Source: CAYHCE01 sp964355015
Lineage (GTDB): Bacteria; Cyanobacteriota; Cyanobacteriia; PCC-6307; Cyanobiaceae
Reading direction: 5' to 3'
Length of the DNA: 64,000 nucleotides
NCBI GenBank assembly: GCA_964355015.1
Contig: CAYHCE010000005.1
Span: forward strand, 52,907 to 116,906
The position numbers and the translations under genes are program-made. How positions within the stretch are numbered: position 1 is the first letter of the stretch; every line of letters starts with the position of its first letter. The notes below the pieces were generated by a model, which had not been told where the DNA came from, ran no database searches, and was given only the letters and a program-made list of their open reading frames with translations. Positions 8,006 through 17,515 of the stretch are shown here, one piece after another.

Positions 8006-9810
8006 CGCCTGGCCGTCTTCTTCGCCGGCAGCTTGCGCAGCCGGATCGATTCCGGCGTGACCTCAAGCATCTCGTCGGGACCGATGTACTCCAGGGCGCG
8101 CTCCAGGGTCATCTGGATCGGCGACTGGAGGGTGTCCAGCACCTCGGCGCCGGCCGAACGGATGTTGGTGACCTGCTTCGCCTTGCAGACGTTGAGTTCG
8201 AGATCGGGGGGACGGTTGTGCTCTCCGACGATCATGCCCTTGTAGACCTTGGTGCCGGGGGTGATGAAGAACTGGCCCCGGTCTTCAGCGCCCTTGAGGG
8301 CGTAGAAGGTGGCGGTGCCTTCTTCGAAGGCGATCAGAACGCCGTTGCGGCGGGCCTCGAAATCACCCTGCATCGGGCGGTATTCGAAGAAGGAGTGGCT
8401 CATGATCCCCTCGCCGCGGGTGGCACGCACGAATTCGCCGCGGAAGCCGATCAGCCCGCGGGCGGGCACCACGAATTCAAGCTGCGTGCGGCCGTCGCTG
8501 CCGGTTTCCATGTTCTGCATCTCGCCCTTGCGGCTGCCGAGCTTCTCGATGCAACTGCCCACGGCGTCTTCGGGAACGTCCATCACCAGCGTCTCCACCG
8601 GCTCGCAGGGGGTGCCATCGATCGTGCGGAAGATCACCTGGGGCTGGGACACCTGGAATTCGAAGCCTTCCCGGCGCATGGTTTCGATCAGGATGCCCAG
8701 GTGCAGCTCGCCGCGTCCGCTCACCGAGAACCGGTCGGGGGAATCGGTGTCCTCGACGCGCAACGCCACGTTGGTGAGCAGTTCCTTCTGGAGCCGATCG
8801 CGCAGCTGGCGGCTGGTGACGAACTTGCCTTCCTTGCCGGCGAAGGGCGAATCATTGACCACGAAGGTCATCTGCAGGGTGGGTTCATCCACCCGGATCA
8901 GCGGCAGGGCCTCGGGATGGTCGGGGCAGGCGATCGTTTCGCCGATGTTGACCTCATCGAAGCCGGCCACGGCCACCAGATCTCCGGCGCGGGCTTCCTG
9001 GATCTCCACCCGCGACAGACCCTCGAAGCCCAGCAGCTTGCTGATGCGGCCGCGTTTGATCGAACCGTCGTCGCGGATCAGGGCCGCGCTCTGGCCCGCC
9101 CTGATGGTGCCGTTGTGGATGCGCCCGATCATGATCCTGCCGAGGAAATCGGAGTAGTCGAGCGTGGTGACCTGCATCTGCAGGGGCTTCTCGGGATCCC
9201 CGACCGGCGGCGGCACATGCCGGAGAATGGCGTCGAAGAGCGGCTTCATGGTCTCGCTCTCGGTGGCCATGTCCGGCTTGGCGTAGCCGCCCATCCCGCT
9301 GCCGAACAGATAGGTGAAGTCGCACTGGTCGTCGTCGGCGCCCAGCTCGAGGAACAGGTCCAGCACCTTGTCGACGGCCTGTTCTGGATCGACGCGGGCC
9401 CGGTCGATCTTGTTCACGAACACGATCGGACGCAGGCCCTGTTCCAGGGCCTTCTTCAGCACGAAACGGGTCTGCGGCATGGGGCCCTCATTGGCGTCCA
9501 CGATCAGCAGGGCGCCGTCCACCATGCCGAGCACCCGCTCCACCTCACCACCGAAATCGGCGTGGCCGGGGGTATCGACGATGTTGATCCGGGTGCCGGC
9601 ATAGTCGACAGCGGTGTTCTTGGAGAGAATCGTGATGCCGCGCTCGCGCTCCAGGTCGTTGGAGTCCATGACGCAGGTGGGCACAGCCTCGCCGTCCCGG
9701 AAGATGCCCGACTGCTGCAGCAGCGCGTCCACCAGGGTGGTCTTGCCGTGGTCGACGTGGGCAATGATCGCGATGTTGCGAATCGGTGCGCTCTGGGAAG
9801 CGGCGCTCAT
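8002..9810 (-). CDS. typA: Ribosome-associated GTPase TypA/BipA
   Basis: Translational GTPase related to EF-G that binds ribosomes and affects assembly and stress adaptation. The 602-residue product has P-loop AHVDHGKT at 17-24, switch II DTPGHADFGGEVERVL, and the G4 motif NKIDR. The C-terminal half shows the EF-G-like domain (GRGELHLGILIETMRREGFE) and the TypA-specific tail with GEHNRPPDLELNVCKAKQ. The ATG at 9810 gives MSAASQSAPIRNIAIIAHVD; an in-frame extension to 9870 has no support. A minus-strand -10-like GATAAG lies at 9871-9876. DUF309 is coupled downstream. Secure. Confidence 0.96.
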   Translation of the reverse strand: MSAASQSAPIRNIAIIAHVDHGKTTLVDALLQQSGIFRDGEAVPTCVMDSNDLERERGITILSKNTAVDYAGTRINIVDTPGHADFGGEVERVLGMVDGALLIVDANEGPMPQTRFVLKKALEQGLRPIVFVNKIDRARVDPEQAVDKVLDLFLELGADDDQCDFTYLFGSGMGGYAKPDMATESETMKPLFDAILRHVPPPVGDPEKPLQMQVTTLDYSDFLGRIMIGRIHNGTIRAGQSAALIRDDGSIKRGRISKLLGFEGLSRVEIQEARAGDLVAVAGFDEVNIGETIACPDHPEALPLIRVDEPTLQMTFVVNDSPFAGKEGKFVTSRQLRDRLQKELLTNVALRVEDTDSPDRFSVSGRGELHLGILIETMRREGFEFQVSQPQVIFRTIDGTPCEPVETLVMDVPEDAVGSCIEKLGSRKGEMQNMETGSDGRTQLEFVVPARGLIGFRGEFVRATRGEGIMSHSFFEYRPMQGDFEARRNGVLIAFEEGTATFYALKGAEDRGQFFITPGTKVYKGMIVGEHNRPPDLELNVCKAKQVTNIRSAGAEVLDTLQSPIQMTLERALEYIGPDEMLEVTPESIRLRKLPAKKTARR

Positions 9811-9912
9811 GCAGGATCTCTCGGTCAAGCTTGTCGGCAGCAACCGAAACCGGCTGCAACAATCCCTCACCTTATCCCAGCCGCGCCCCTGACGCCTGGA
9901 GTGTCGATGGCC

Positions 9913-10686
9913 TCAGCCCGCCAGACGCCGGGCGGGCTCGAACAGCCGCAGGGCCTCGGCCGATCCCTCGAAGCGCCAGTGCCAGGGCTCGTAGCTCACC
10001 CCCTGCCGGTTGCCCGGCGGAAAGGAAAGCTGGAAGTGGAAGCGGTTGGCGTTGGCCTCCAGCCAGCGGTAGGCAGGGGTCCGGTCGAAGCTTTCGCTCA
10101 GGTTGGTGCCGGGCAGGGTGCCATCGCCCAGATCGATGGCAAAGCCGGTGCTGTGCTCCGAGAACCCCGGCGGAGCGCTCACCCGTGCCCGTTCCTCGGC
10201 ACTCTGGTTCCGTTCCGCCTTGACATCGAAGAAGATTCCCTGCTGGAGCTTCATGGAGCGGAAGGCGCTGAGCAGCCGCAGTTCCACCCCCTCGGCCGCT
10301 GCCTCCTGCTGCATGGCGCGCAGGGCTTCGGCGGCTTCGGAGCGCAGCTGCAGGCCCGGCGCCAGGCTGGTGAGCTGGCTGGCCCGCGCCTCCGGGTAGG
10401 GAAAGTGGCCGAGCAGGCGGCCATCCAGCCCCTGGCGGGCATCCAGGCCGGGTACCGGTGGCGGGGCGAGCAAACGCAGCAGCGGGACCGGTGCCAGCCA
10501 CACCACGGCAGCGGCGCCTGCCAGCAGCACCGCAACCGTGATCAGAACGGGACGGAGCGGGCTGGTGGCCCGTCGCTCAGGGCGGGCGCTGCGACGGGCC
10601 ACCGGAATGTCATCGCGCTTCGCGTCGCGACTCAGGCGCGGCGGCATTCGCGGTGGCACGCACCCTCGCAACAAGCTTCGAAACAA
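9913..10686 (-). CDS. M15 family D-alanyl-D-alanine carboxypeptidase (VanY-like)
   Basis: Probably trims the terminal D-Ala from peptidoglycan stem peptides in the periplasm. The 257-residue protein has one hydrophobic segment near residues 45-65 (LITVAVLLAGAAAVVWLA), consistent with a membrane anchor, then the catalytic domain. Zinc-site motifs are SEHSTGFAIDLGD (His and Asp) and EPWHWRF (catalytic Glu and the third ligand His), as expected for M15B. The start at 10686 leaves a basic leader; an internal ATG at 10647 (MPPRLSRDAK) is an equally good choice and moves the start further from the divergent chlP. The substrate is inferred from the family. Confidence 0.87.
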   Translation of the reverse strand: MFRSLLRGCVPPRMPPRLSRDAKRDDIPVARRSARPERRATSPLRPVLITVAVLLAGAAAVVWLAPVPLLRLLAPPPVPGLDARQGLDGRLLGHFPYPEARASQLTSLAPGLQLRSEAAEALRAMQQEAAAEGVELRLLSAFRSMKLQQGIFFDVKAERNQSAEERARVSAPPGFSEHSTGFAIDLGDGTLPGTNLSESFDRTPAYRWLEANANRFHFQLSFPPGNRQGVSYEPWHWRFEGSAEALRLFEPARRLAG

Positions 10687-10778
10687 TCGTAGGGGCGCAG
10701 CCCGATCCGCCCTGCGGCGCCTTGGGGATCGGTGTTAGCTTCCGGCCTGAGGATCGTTCCAGCGGAGCAGATTTCAAG

Positions 10779-12206
10779 ATGTTGCGAGTCGCGGTGGTGG
10801 GTGGCGGCCCGAGCGGATCCTGTGCTGCTGAAGTGCTGGCCAAGGCCGGAATCGAAACCTGGCTGTTCGAGCGCAAGCTCGACAACGCCAAGCCGTGCGG
10901 CGGCGCCATCCCTCTCTGCATGGTCGATGAATTCGACCTGCCCGAGTCGATCATCGACCGCAAGGTGCGCAACATGCGGATGATCTCCCCCTCCAACCGT
11001 GAGGTGGACATTCATCTGGAGAACGAGCACGAATACATCGGCATGTGCCGCCGGGAGGTGCTCGACGGCTTCCTGCGCAACCGCGCCGCCGAGCAGGGAG
11101 CCCAACTGATCAACGGACTGGTCCAGAGCATCGACACCGGCAAGAACCGCCAGGGTCCGTACACCCTCCAGTACGCCGACTACTCCGGCGGTGGTCCCAC
11201 CGGTGAGATCCGCTCGCTCGAAGTGGATCTGATCGTGGGCGCCGATGGCGCCAACAGCCGCGTCGCCAAGGCCATGGACGCAGGGGACTACAACGTGGCC
11301 ATCGCCTTCCAGGAGCGCATCCGCCTGCCGAAGGAGGAGATGAGCTATTACGAAGATCTGGCCGAGATGTACGTGGGCACCGACGTCTCACCCGATTTCT
11401 ACGCCTGGGTGTTCCCCAAGTACGACCACGTAGCGGTGGGAACGGGCACCATGCAGCAGAACCAGTCGCTGATCAAGAGCCTGCAGAAGGGCATCCGCAA
11501 GCGGGCCAGCGCCCGCCTGCTGGATGGGGAGGTGATCAAGGTGGAGGCCCATCCGATCCCCGAGCATCCGCGCCCTCGGCGTGTGGTGGGGCGGATGGCC
11601 CTGGTGGGCGATGCGGCCGGCTACGTCACCAAGAGTTCCGGGGAGGGCATCTACTTCGCGGCCAAGAGCGGCCGGATGTGCGCCGAGCAGATCGTGGCCA
11701 CCAGCGGCGGTGGCAGCCGGATCCCTACGGAGGCCGATCTCAAGGGTTACATCAAGACCTGGGATCGCAAGTACGGGACCACCTACAAGGTTCTGGAGAT
11801 TCTCCAGAACATTTTCTACCGCAACGATGCCGCCCGCGAGGCGTTCGTCGAGATGTGCGACGACAAGGACGTGCAGCGGCTCACCTTCGACAGCTACCTC
11901 TACAAACGGGTTGTGCCGATGAACCCCTGGCAGCAGCTCAAGCTCACCTTGCTGACGCTGGGGGCCGTACTGCGCGGCAACGCCCTGGCGCCCCAGGGCT
12001 ACAAGCCCGTTCCCAGCGCCGTGCGCAGCCCCGAGGAGATGGAAGCGTATCTGGAGGCGATCAGCCAGCGGCCTGCCTCGAGCTCAGCCGCCGCAGAGGC
12101 CCCGCTGGCTTCTACTGCCGGCAGTCAGGAGCCAGAGGCCCCTGCGTCCGGTTCCAAGGCTGCCGCCGGCGAGGAGCGGGAGCCCGTTCTGGCCGCCAAG
12201 GGCTGA
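10779..12206 (+). CDS. chlP: Geranylgeranyl diphosphate/chlorophyll reductase
   Basis: Reduces the geranylgeranyl chain to phytyl for chlorophyll a and tocopherol. The protein starts MLRVAVVGGGPSGSCAAEVL, a Rossmann FAD-binding motif. It has KPCGGAIPLCMVDEFDLP, the DGANS box in IVGADGANSRVAKAMD, and LVGDAAGYVTKSSGEGIYFA, all typical of ChlP. The family core ends near residue 410, and the last 60 residues form a low-complexity Ala/Pro/Glu tail that looks like a lineage-specific extension. The ATG at 10779 directly precedes the FAD motif; an open frame back to 10653 overlaps the divergent peptidase gene. Total 475 residues. Confidence 0.95.
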   Translation: MLRVAVVGGGPSGSCAAEVLAKAGIETWLFERKLDNAKPCGGAIPLCMVDEFDLPESIIDRKVRNMRMISPSNREVDIHLENEHEYIGMCRREVLDGFLRNRAAEQGAQLINGLVQSIDTGKNRQGPYTLQYADYSGGGPTGEIRSLEVDLIVGADGANSRVAKAMDAGDYNVAIAFQERIRLPKEEMSYYEDLAEMYVGTDVSPDFYAWVFPKYDHVAVGTGTMQQNQSLIKSLQKGIRKRASARLLDGEVIKVEAHPIPEHPRPRRVVGRMALVGDAAGYVTKSSGEGIYFAAKSGRMCAEQIVATSGGGSRIPTEADLKGYIKTWDRKYGTTYKVLEILQNIFYRNDAAREAFVEMCDDKDVQRLTFDSYLYKRVVPMNPWQQLKLTLLTLGAVLRGNALAPQGYKPVPSAVRSPEEMEAYLEAISQRPASSSAAAEAPLASTAGSQEPEAPASGSKAAAGEEREPVLAAKG

Positions 12207-12227
12207 TCCGGGCTTTGCCTGCTTCGC

Positions 12228-12257
12228 GCCGCTGGCCGACTTAGCCGGCCAGGCGGC
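12228..12257. terminator. Hairpin between convergent chlP and glyS
   Basis: GCCGCTGGCC and GGCCAGGCGGC flank a short loop that contains the glyS stop. The stem is about 10 bp with one bulged base. There is no U-tract; its place between convergent genes is the main argument for a terminator role. Confidence 0.3.
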
Positions 12258-14406
12258 TGAAGTCGGCCAGCACGCCCGCCTGATTGCGCAGCACCCCCAG
12301 CAGATTGAGCCGGTTGGTACGAACCGGAAGCGCATCGCACATCACCATCACGCTGTCGGCGCCATCGAAGAAGGCGGCCAATGCAGTGGCGCCGTCGGCC
12401 AGGCCCGCCGCCAGCAGGCGGTAACGCTCCGGATCGTGACCCGCCACGATCGGCTCCAGCTGGCGCAGCACGGCCAGCATGCCCTCCTCGCTGCGTGAGC
12501 TGAACAGGGCCGGATTCACCACTGTGTCGGCGCTGAGCACATCGGCGGCCAGGCTGCCCTTCCCGGCCAGCCGCGCTGCCCTCTGCACCACCGCCTGCAC
12601 CGGGCCGAGACTGCCTTCGCGGCGAAGCTCCGCCAGCAGTTCCACCCGCCGCCGGCCGTCGAGCGGATCGCCCACCAGCCGCTGCGCCGCTGCGCCTTCG
12701 CCGGCCACCGCCTGCACCAGATCGGGGTCGAAGCCCTCCTCCTCCAGCAGACCGATCAGCCGCTGCCGCAGGGCCTCCACCAGGTCGACGGCCAGATTCC
12801 GTGACGGCAGCTCCAGGGCGGGCAGCAAGCTCTGCCAGTGGTCGGCAGCGCTGTCCAGCAGGGCGACCAGATCCAGGCTCCAGCCCCGCTCCCAGAGGAT
12901 CTGCAGCAGCCCGTTGCCCGCCCGGCGCAGGGCGTAGGGATCCGAGGAGCCGCTCGGCCTCTCGCCTTTGGCGTAGATGCTCAGCAGCAGTTCCAGCCGT
13001 TCGGCCAGGGCCACCACCGCTCCCGGATCCGATCCGGGCAGGGCGTCGCCGGCACCGCGCGGCAGGTAGTGCTCCAGCACCGCCAGGGCCACCTGCCGGG
13101 ATTCCCCCTCCGCCAGCGCATACTTGGCGCCCATCACGCCCTGCAGTTCCGGAAACTCCCCCACCATCTGGCTGACCAGATCGTGCTTGCAGAGATGGGC
13201 TGCCCGCAGGGCCGCGGCGGCGGTGTCGCCTGCCAGATCGAGCCGTTCCAGCAGCAGGGCGGTGAGCCAGTGGATCCGGTCGGAGCGGTCCCGCAGGCTG
13301 CCGAGCCCCTCGGCGAAGGTGACGCTGGCCAGTCGCTCCCGTCGCCGCTCGCACGCCACGGCCCGATCGGCCGCCAGGAAGAACTCCGCATCGGCGAGGC
13401 GGGCCTTGAGCACGCGCTCGTTGCCGCGCCGCACGGTGGCCGCCGCCTCCGGCAGGCCGTTGCCGATGCAGAGGAAGCGGGGCAGCAGGGTTGCCCTGGC
13501 GCTGAGGGCGAGGGGATCGGCGGCCGTGTCGGACCGATAGAGCGGCACATAGCGCTGGTGGGAGCGCATCACCGTGCTGAGGACCTCCGGCGGCAGGGCC
13601 AGGAAGCGGGTCTCCACCGACCCCTCGATCAGGGAGGGGGACTCCACCAGGTCCACCAGTTCCTCGAACAGGTCGTCGGGCAGGTCGGGACGCGCCGCGG
13701 CGGCGGCGGCCGCCGCCAGCACCTGGGTGCGGATCCAGTCGCCCCGGCGCTGCCGGTCCACCTGCACACCGGCGTCCGCCAGGACCTCGGGGTAGCTGTC
13801 CGCGTTCGGAATCGACACCTCGTCCGTCTTCAGGCGGTGGCCACGGCTGAGCCGGCCGCTGTGGATCAACGGATCACAGCCCTCCAGCCGCACCGGAACC
13901 ACTTCGGCATCGAGCAGCGCCACCAGCCAGCGCACCGGCCGGCTGAAGCGGCTCTCACCCTCTCCCCAGCGCATGAAGCGGCGTCCCTGCAGGGCGGCAA
14001 GCCAGGCGGGAATGCGTTCCGCCAGGACCTCCCGGGTGTCGCGACCCCGCTGCAGCAGCCGGGCGAAGACGAACGGCCCCCTGGGTGTTTCGCGCACCTC
14101 CAGGGCGGCGGGATCGATGCCGCAGTGGCGGGCGAAGCCGATGGCTGCCTGGCTGGGCACCCCGTTCGCGAAGGCCTGAGCCGCGGGAGGTCCCTTGCAC
14201 TCCTCCTCCAGGTCCTCCTGCCGCAGGGGCAGGTCGGGCACCGTGATCACCAGCCGGCGTGGGGTGCCGCTGCTGCGCAGCACACCGTGGGGAAGCCGGG
14301 CCGCCGCCAGATCGTGGCGCACCTGCTGCTCGAGCTGGGGCAGGGCCAGCCGGGCGAAAGCCGCCGGCAGTTCCTCGGTGCCGATCTCCAGCAGAAAAGT
14401 GGCCAC
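12241..14406 (-). CDS. glyS: Glycyl-tRNA synthetase beta subunit
   Basis: Beta chain of the heterotetrameric bacterial glycyl-tRNA synthetase; it recognises tRNA-Gly while the alpha chain (glyQ, not in this window) activates glycine. The 721-residue protein starts MATFLLEIGTEELPAAFARL, the conserved N-terminus. It continues with GTPRRLVI, the KGPPAAQAF segment and MRWGEGESRFSRPVRWLVAL. C-terminal motifs include AYGLRR-type DPYALRRAGNGLLQIL and FFDGADSVMVM. It is divergent from sir and convergent with chlP. A minus-strand -10-like sequence (CAATACAGT) lies just upstream of the ATG at 14406. Secure. Confidence 0.96.
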   Translation of the reverse strand: MATFLLEIGTEELPAAFARLALPQLEQQVRHDLAAARLPHGVLRSSGTPRRLVITVPDLPLRQEDLEEECKGPPAAQAFANGVPSQAAIGFARHCGIDPAALEVRETPRGPFVFARLLQRGRDTREVLAERIPAWLAALQGRRFMRWGEGESRFSRPVRWLVALLDAEVVPVRLEGCDPLIHSGRLSRGHRLKTDEVSIPNADSYPEVLADAGVQVDRQRRGDWIRTQVLAAAAAAAARPDLPDDLFEELVDLVESPSLIEGSVETRFLALPPEVLSTVMRSHQRYVPLYRSDTAADPLALSARATLLPRFLCIGNGLPEAAATVRRGNERVLKARLADAEFFLAADRAVACERRRERLASVTFAEGLGSLRDRSDRIHWLTALLLERLDLAGDTAAAALRAAHLCKHDLVSQMVGEFPELQGVMGAKYALAEGESRQVALAVLEHYLPRGAGDALPGSDPGAVVALAERLELLLSIYAKGERPSGSSDPYALRRAGNGLLQILWERGWSLDLVALLDSAADHWQSLLPALELPSRNLAVDLVEALRQRLIGLLEEEGFDPDLVQAVAGEGAAAQRLVGDPLDGRRRVELLAELRREGSLGPVQAVVQRAARLAGKGSLAADVLSADTVVNPALFSSRSEEGMLAVLRQLEPIVAGHDPERYRLLAAGLADGATALAAFFDGADSVMVMCDALPVRTNRLNLLGVLRNQAGVLADFSRLAG

Positions 14407-14493
14407 TCACACATCTCAGCAGCCACCGACTGTATTGAAGCCTGAAGGGGTCACCCGGCTTCGCTACCTTCGTAAGACCCTGGCGCTCGAGTC

Positions 14494-16365
14494 GTGACTC
14501 TGACCCCCGAACGTCACCGTCAGCCGTCGGGAACTGCAGAGACTGCGTCCGAGAGCCACTCCAGGTCCGTCGCGGCCGGCTCCTCGCCTCCACCCGATGC
14601 CTCCGTCACCGACCCGCCCGCAGCAGAGCCTTCGGCGTCAGCGGCTGCCGCGAAGCTCCCCAGCAAGTTCGAGCGGCTCAAGGCCGCCAGCGGCCACCTG
14701 AAGGAACCCCTCGCCACCGAACTGGAGAACGACAGACCGTTCTTCACCGATGGCGCCGTCCAGATCCTCAAGTTCCACGGCAGCTATCAACAGGACGACC
14801 GCGACAACCGACAGAAAGGGCAGGAAAAGGACTGGCAGATGATGCTGCGCCTGCGCAGCCCCGCCGGCCGCATCCCCGTGCCGCTCTACCTGGCCATGGA
14901 CGAGCTGGCCGACCGGCTCGGCAACGGCACCCTGCGGATCACCACCCGTCAGGCCTTCCAGATGCATGGCATCGCCAAGGCCGACATCCGCGAGGTGATC
15001 GGCACCATCGTGCGTGCAATGGGCTCCACCCTGGCGGCCTGCGGCGACATCAACCGCAACGTGATGGCTCCGGCGGCGCCGTTCGAGAAGGGGGGCTATC
15101 CCGCCGCCCGCCAGCTGGCCGACCAGATCGCCGATCTGCTCTCCCCCCAGGCGGCGGAGGGCTCCTATCTGGATCTGTGGGTCGACGGGGATCACAGCTA
15201 CCGCTTCAGGCCGGCGACGGCGGTGAAGCAGGCGCGCCAGCGGCAGACCCGGGGGGCCCTGTTCAGCGGTGACCCCACCGAGCCCCTGTACGGCGGCACC
15301 TATCTGCCCCGCAAGTTCAAGGTGGCGGTCACGGTGCCGGGGGACAACTCGGTGGATCTGCTGACGCAGGACATCGGCCTGGTGGTCTTCAGCGATCCGG
15401 CCGGGCGGCCCCGCGGTTGCAACGTCTACGTGGGCGGCGGCATGGGCCGGACGCACAACAAGGAGGAGACCTTTGCCCGCACGGCCGACCCGCTCGGCTA
15501 TGTGGCGCTGGAGAACGTGCTCGATCTGGTGCAGGCGATCGCCGCTCTGCAGCGCGACCACGGCGATCGGCAGCAGCGGCGCCATGCCCGGATGAAGTAC
15601 CTCATCCACGACCGGGGCATCGCCTGGTTCAAGCAGGAGCTCCTCCGCTACTTTCCCGCCCCGATCAGGCCCCTGCGCCCCGAGCCCCGCACCAGCCTGG
15701 AGGACTACCTGGGTTGGCATCGCCAGAGCAGCGGCCTCTGGTTCGTCGGTCTGCCCCTGCTGTGCGGCCGTCTGCAGGGTGAGCTCAAGCAGGGTCTGCG
15801 CCAACTGGTGGAGACCTACCAGCTGGAGGTACGCCTCACTCCCAACCAGGATCTGCTGCTCTGCAACATCGGCACCGCCCAGCGCAGCAGCGTGCGTGCC
15901 GCCCTCGCCGCCCTGGGCCTCGACACTCCCGAGGCGCCGCAGCCCCTGGCCCGCCACGCCATCGCCTGCCCGGCCCTGCCCACCTGCGGCCTGGCGATCA
16001 CCGAATCGGAGCGGATCCTGCCGGAGGTGCTCGATCGCCTCGAGGCCCTGTTCCGCCGCCTGGGGATCGAGCGCTCCGTGCTCGTGCGCATGACCGGCTG
16101 CCCCAACGGCTGCGCCCGCCCCTACATGGCGGAGATCGGCCTGGTGGGCAGCGGCGTGGCGCAGTACCAGCTCTGGCTGGGCGGCACCCCAGACCTCGGC
16201 TGCCTGGCGGCCCCCTACCTGGAGCGCATGCCCCTGGAGCAGATGGAAGCCACCCTCGAGCCCCTGCTGCTGGCCTGGAAGGAGGAAGGAGGCCGTCGCA
16301 GTTTCGGCGCCTTCGTGGGCCGGCTCGGTCCAGAAGGGGTGCGCGCTCTGCTCCCGTCCAGCTGA
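14494..16365 (+). CDS. sir: Ferredoxin-sulfite reductase
   Basis: Six-electron reduction of sulfite to sulfide with ferredoxin, using siroheme and a [4Fe-4S] cluster, for assimilatory sulfur metabolism. The 623-residue protein has TTRQAFQMHGI (siroheme/substrate region) and the two cysteine pairs of the cluster: CPALPTCG and TGCPNGCARPYMAEIGLVG. GGMGRTHNKEETFARTADPLG is also sulfite-reductase specific and distinguishes it from nitrite reductase. The start is GTG at 14494, followed by about 50 low-complexity residues before the conserved LPSKFERLKAASGHLKEPL. A later start cannot be excluded. The next gene begins on the stop codon (TGATG). Confidence 0.95.
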   Translation: MTLTPERHRQPSGTAETASESHSRSVAAGSSPPPDASVTDPPAAEPSASAAAAKLPSKFERLKAASGHLKEPLATELENDRPFFTDGAVQILKFHGSYQQDDRDNRQKGQEKDWQMMLRLRSPAGRIPVPLYLAMDELADRLGNGTLRITTRQAFQMHGIAKADIREVIGTIVRAMGSTLAACGDINRNVMAPAAPFEKGGYPAARQLADQIADLLSPQAAEGSYLDLWVDGDHSYRFRPATAVKQARQRQTRGALFSGDPTEPLYGGTYLPRKFKVAVTVPGDNSVDLLTQDIGLVVFSDPAGRPRGCNVYVGGGMGRTHNKEETFARTADPLGYVALENVLDLVQAIAALQRDHGDRQQRRHARMKYLIHDRGIAWFKQELLRYFPAPIRPLRPEPRTSLEDYLGWHRQSSGLWFVGLPLLCGRLQGELKQGLRQLVETYQLEVRLTPNQDLLLCNIGTAQRSSVRAALAALGLDTPEAPQPLARHAIACPALPTCGLAITESERILPEVLDRLEALFRRLGIERSVLVRMTGCPNGCARPYMAEIGLVGSGVAQYQLWLGGTPDLGCLAAPYLERMPLEQMEATLEPLLLAWKEEGGRRSFGAFVGRLGPEGVRALLPSS

Positions 16366-16757
16366 TGCTGTCCTCTCGTTACCGTCGGTTTCTGCCCATG
16401 CGGCTGGCGCTGGCCGCCCTGGCCTGCCTGCCGCTCCAGGCAACCCTGCTGTCCCGGGGCCGCACCCTCGCCCAGGGCCGGCCGATGCCGCCGCCGCCCA
16501 TGGCGCCGGTGAAGATCTACAACCCTGATGCGGACACCTGCAGGGCCGACCCTCTGCTGAGGAGCTACCGCAACCAGTTGCAGCAGTTCGCCGACCAGCC
16601 GCCCGCGGTGATTCAGCGTCTGCGCCTGATGCAGCTGGCGATGGGCGAGGCCAGCCTGAAGCAATGTGCCTCCGACGGCAGGCTCAGTCGTGAGGAGGCC
16701 GACAGGATCTGGCGGGAGCTTCAGAGCATGCCCATGCCGGGATCCCAGCCGCCGTAG
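16365..16757 (+). CDS. Small exported protein of unknown function
   Basis: Not recognised. The 130-residue product begins with a short basic region and a hydrophobic segment (RLALAALACLPLQATLL) that looks like a signal peptide, possibly from the internal ATG at residue 12. The mature part is Pro-rich (MPPPPMAPVK), then helical, with two cysteines (DTCRADPLL and KQCASDG) that could form a disulfide. Its ATG overlaps the sir stop (TGATG), so it is likely translated with sir. Its last 37 bases overlap the 3' end of the convergent dipeptidase gene. Codon use matches the neighbours. Confidence 0.6.
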   Translation: MLSSRYRRFLPMRLALAALACLPLQATLLSRGRTLAQGRPMPPPPMAPVKIYNPDADTCRADPLLRSYRNQLQQFADQPPAVIQRLRLMQLAMGEASLKQCASDGRLSREEADRIWRELQSMPMPGSQPP

Positions 16758-17515
16758 CGCGCCACGTCCTTTCCCAGGCGCCAGGCCCAGAGCTGATCGC
16801 CATGGCTGAAATGCCACCACTCGTTCGGGTGCTGGGCGAAACCGGCGGACTCCATCACCTGCCGCAGCAGGCTGCGGCGCCGGTGCCATTCGCCGGCCTC
16901 CCCCGGCCAGCCGGAGCCTGCCTCAGCCGCGGCGTAGTGGCCGGGCTCGGAGACCGGACCGATCGCATCGATCTCCCCGCCCATGGCCAGGGGAGACCCG
17001 TCGGCGCCGGCCAGGGTGAGATCCACCGCCGCGCCGGTGCTGTGGGGTGGCGGGGTGGCGGGATCGGCGCTGGCTGGGGCCCAGAACCGGTCCACCTCGG
17101 CGGCGATCGCCTCCCGCTCCGGCCCGGGTCGGTCGGGATCCACGCCGCGGCTGGCGCATTCACCCAGCCATGCATGGCGCACCATGAAGGCCTGGACCGC
17201 CACCGGCCGCCAGGCATCGAAGATCGCCAGCCCCCAGAGTGGTTCCCGCTGCCGCAGCCGTTGCTGCGCATCGAGAAGCTTCTCCACCACACCCCGCCGC
17301 AGCCGGAAGGGGCAGCCGGCCTCTCCGTAGGGAGCCCCCAGAGCCTGGTAGGGATGGGGTTCCAGCCGCATCAGCTCGTCCGGCAGGGCCATCAGGGGCT
17401 CGCCGCCGTCATCGATCGGGATCGGACTCCAGGGCCGCACCATGGCATCGAGGATCGGGTAAAGGAGATCGGGCCGCAGCCCCGGGCGACCGGGGCGCCA
17501 CGCCAGGGCTCTCAA
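16721..17515 (-). CDS. D-alanyl-D-alanine dipeptidase (VanX-like, M15D)
   Basis: Probably hydrolyses D-Ala-D-Ala; in non-resistant bacteria such enzymes recycle cell-wall dipeptides. The product shows the family elements DAWRP (Arg of the active site), STGAAVDLTL (zinc-binding His before it and Asp within), and NEWWHFSHGD (catalytic Glu and the third zinc ligand His). This is the VanX arrangement. The frame opens with TTG at 17515, overlapping the recG stop as TTGA (264 residues). The ATG at 17443 (MVRPWSPIPIDDGG) is a reasonable alternative and gives about 240 residues. Nothing nearby suggests a vancomycin-resistance cluster; there is no VanA ligase or VanH. Confidence 0.85.
   Translation of the reverse strand: MRALAWRPGRPGLRPDLLYPILDAMVRPWSPIPIDDGGEPLMALPDELMRLEPHPYQALGAPYGEAGCPFRLRRGVVEKLLDAQQRLRQREPLWGLAIFDAWRPVAVQAFMVRHAWLGECASRGVDPDRPGPEREAIAAEVDRFWAPASADPATPPPHSTGAAVDLTLAGADGSPLAMGGEIDAIGPVSEPGHYAAAEAGSGWPGEAGEWHRRRSLLRQVMESAGFAQHPNEWWHFSHGDQLWAWRLGKDVARYGGWDPGMGML

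Noticed and set aside
8218..10692. 824-codon plus-strand frame opposite typA and the M15 peptidase
   Set aside because: Antisense to two clear genes, with the His/Gly/Ala/Gln composition of a shadow frame.
14638..16443. 601-codon minus-strand frame opposite sir
   Set aside because: Antisense shadow; sulfite reductase motifs on the plus strand are unambiguous.
16721..17515. VanX-like gene as part of a vancomycin-resistance cluster
   Set aside because: No vanA, vanH, vanR or vanS nearby; such dipeptidases also occur as housekeeping enzymes. A VanY-like gene lies 6 kb away but is not linked in an operon.
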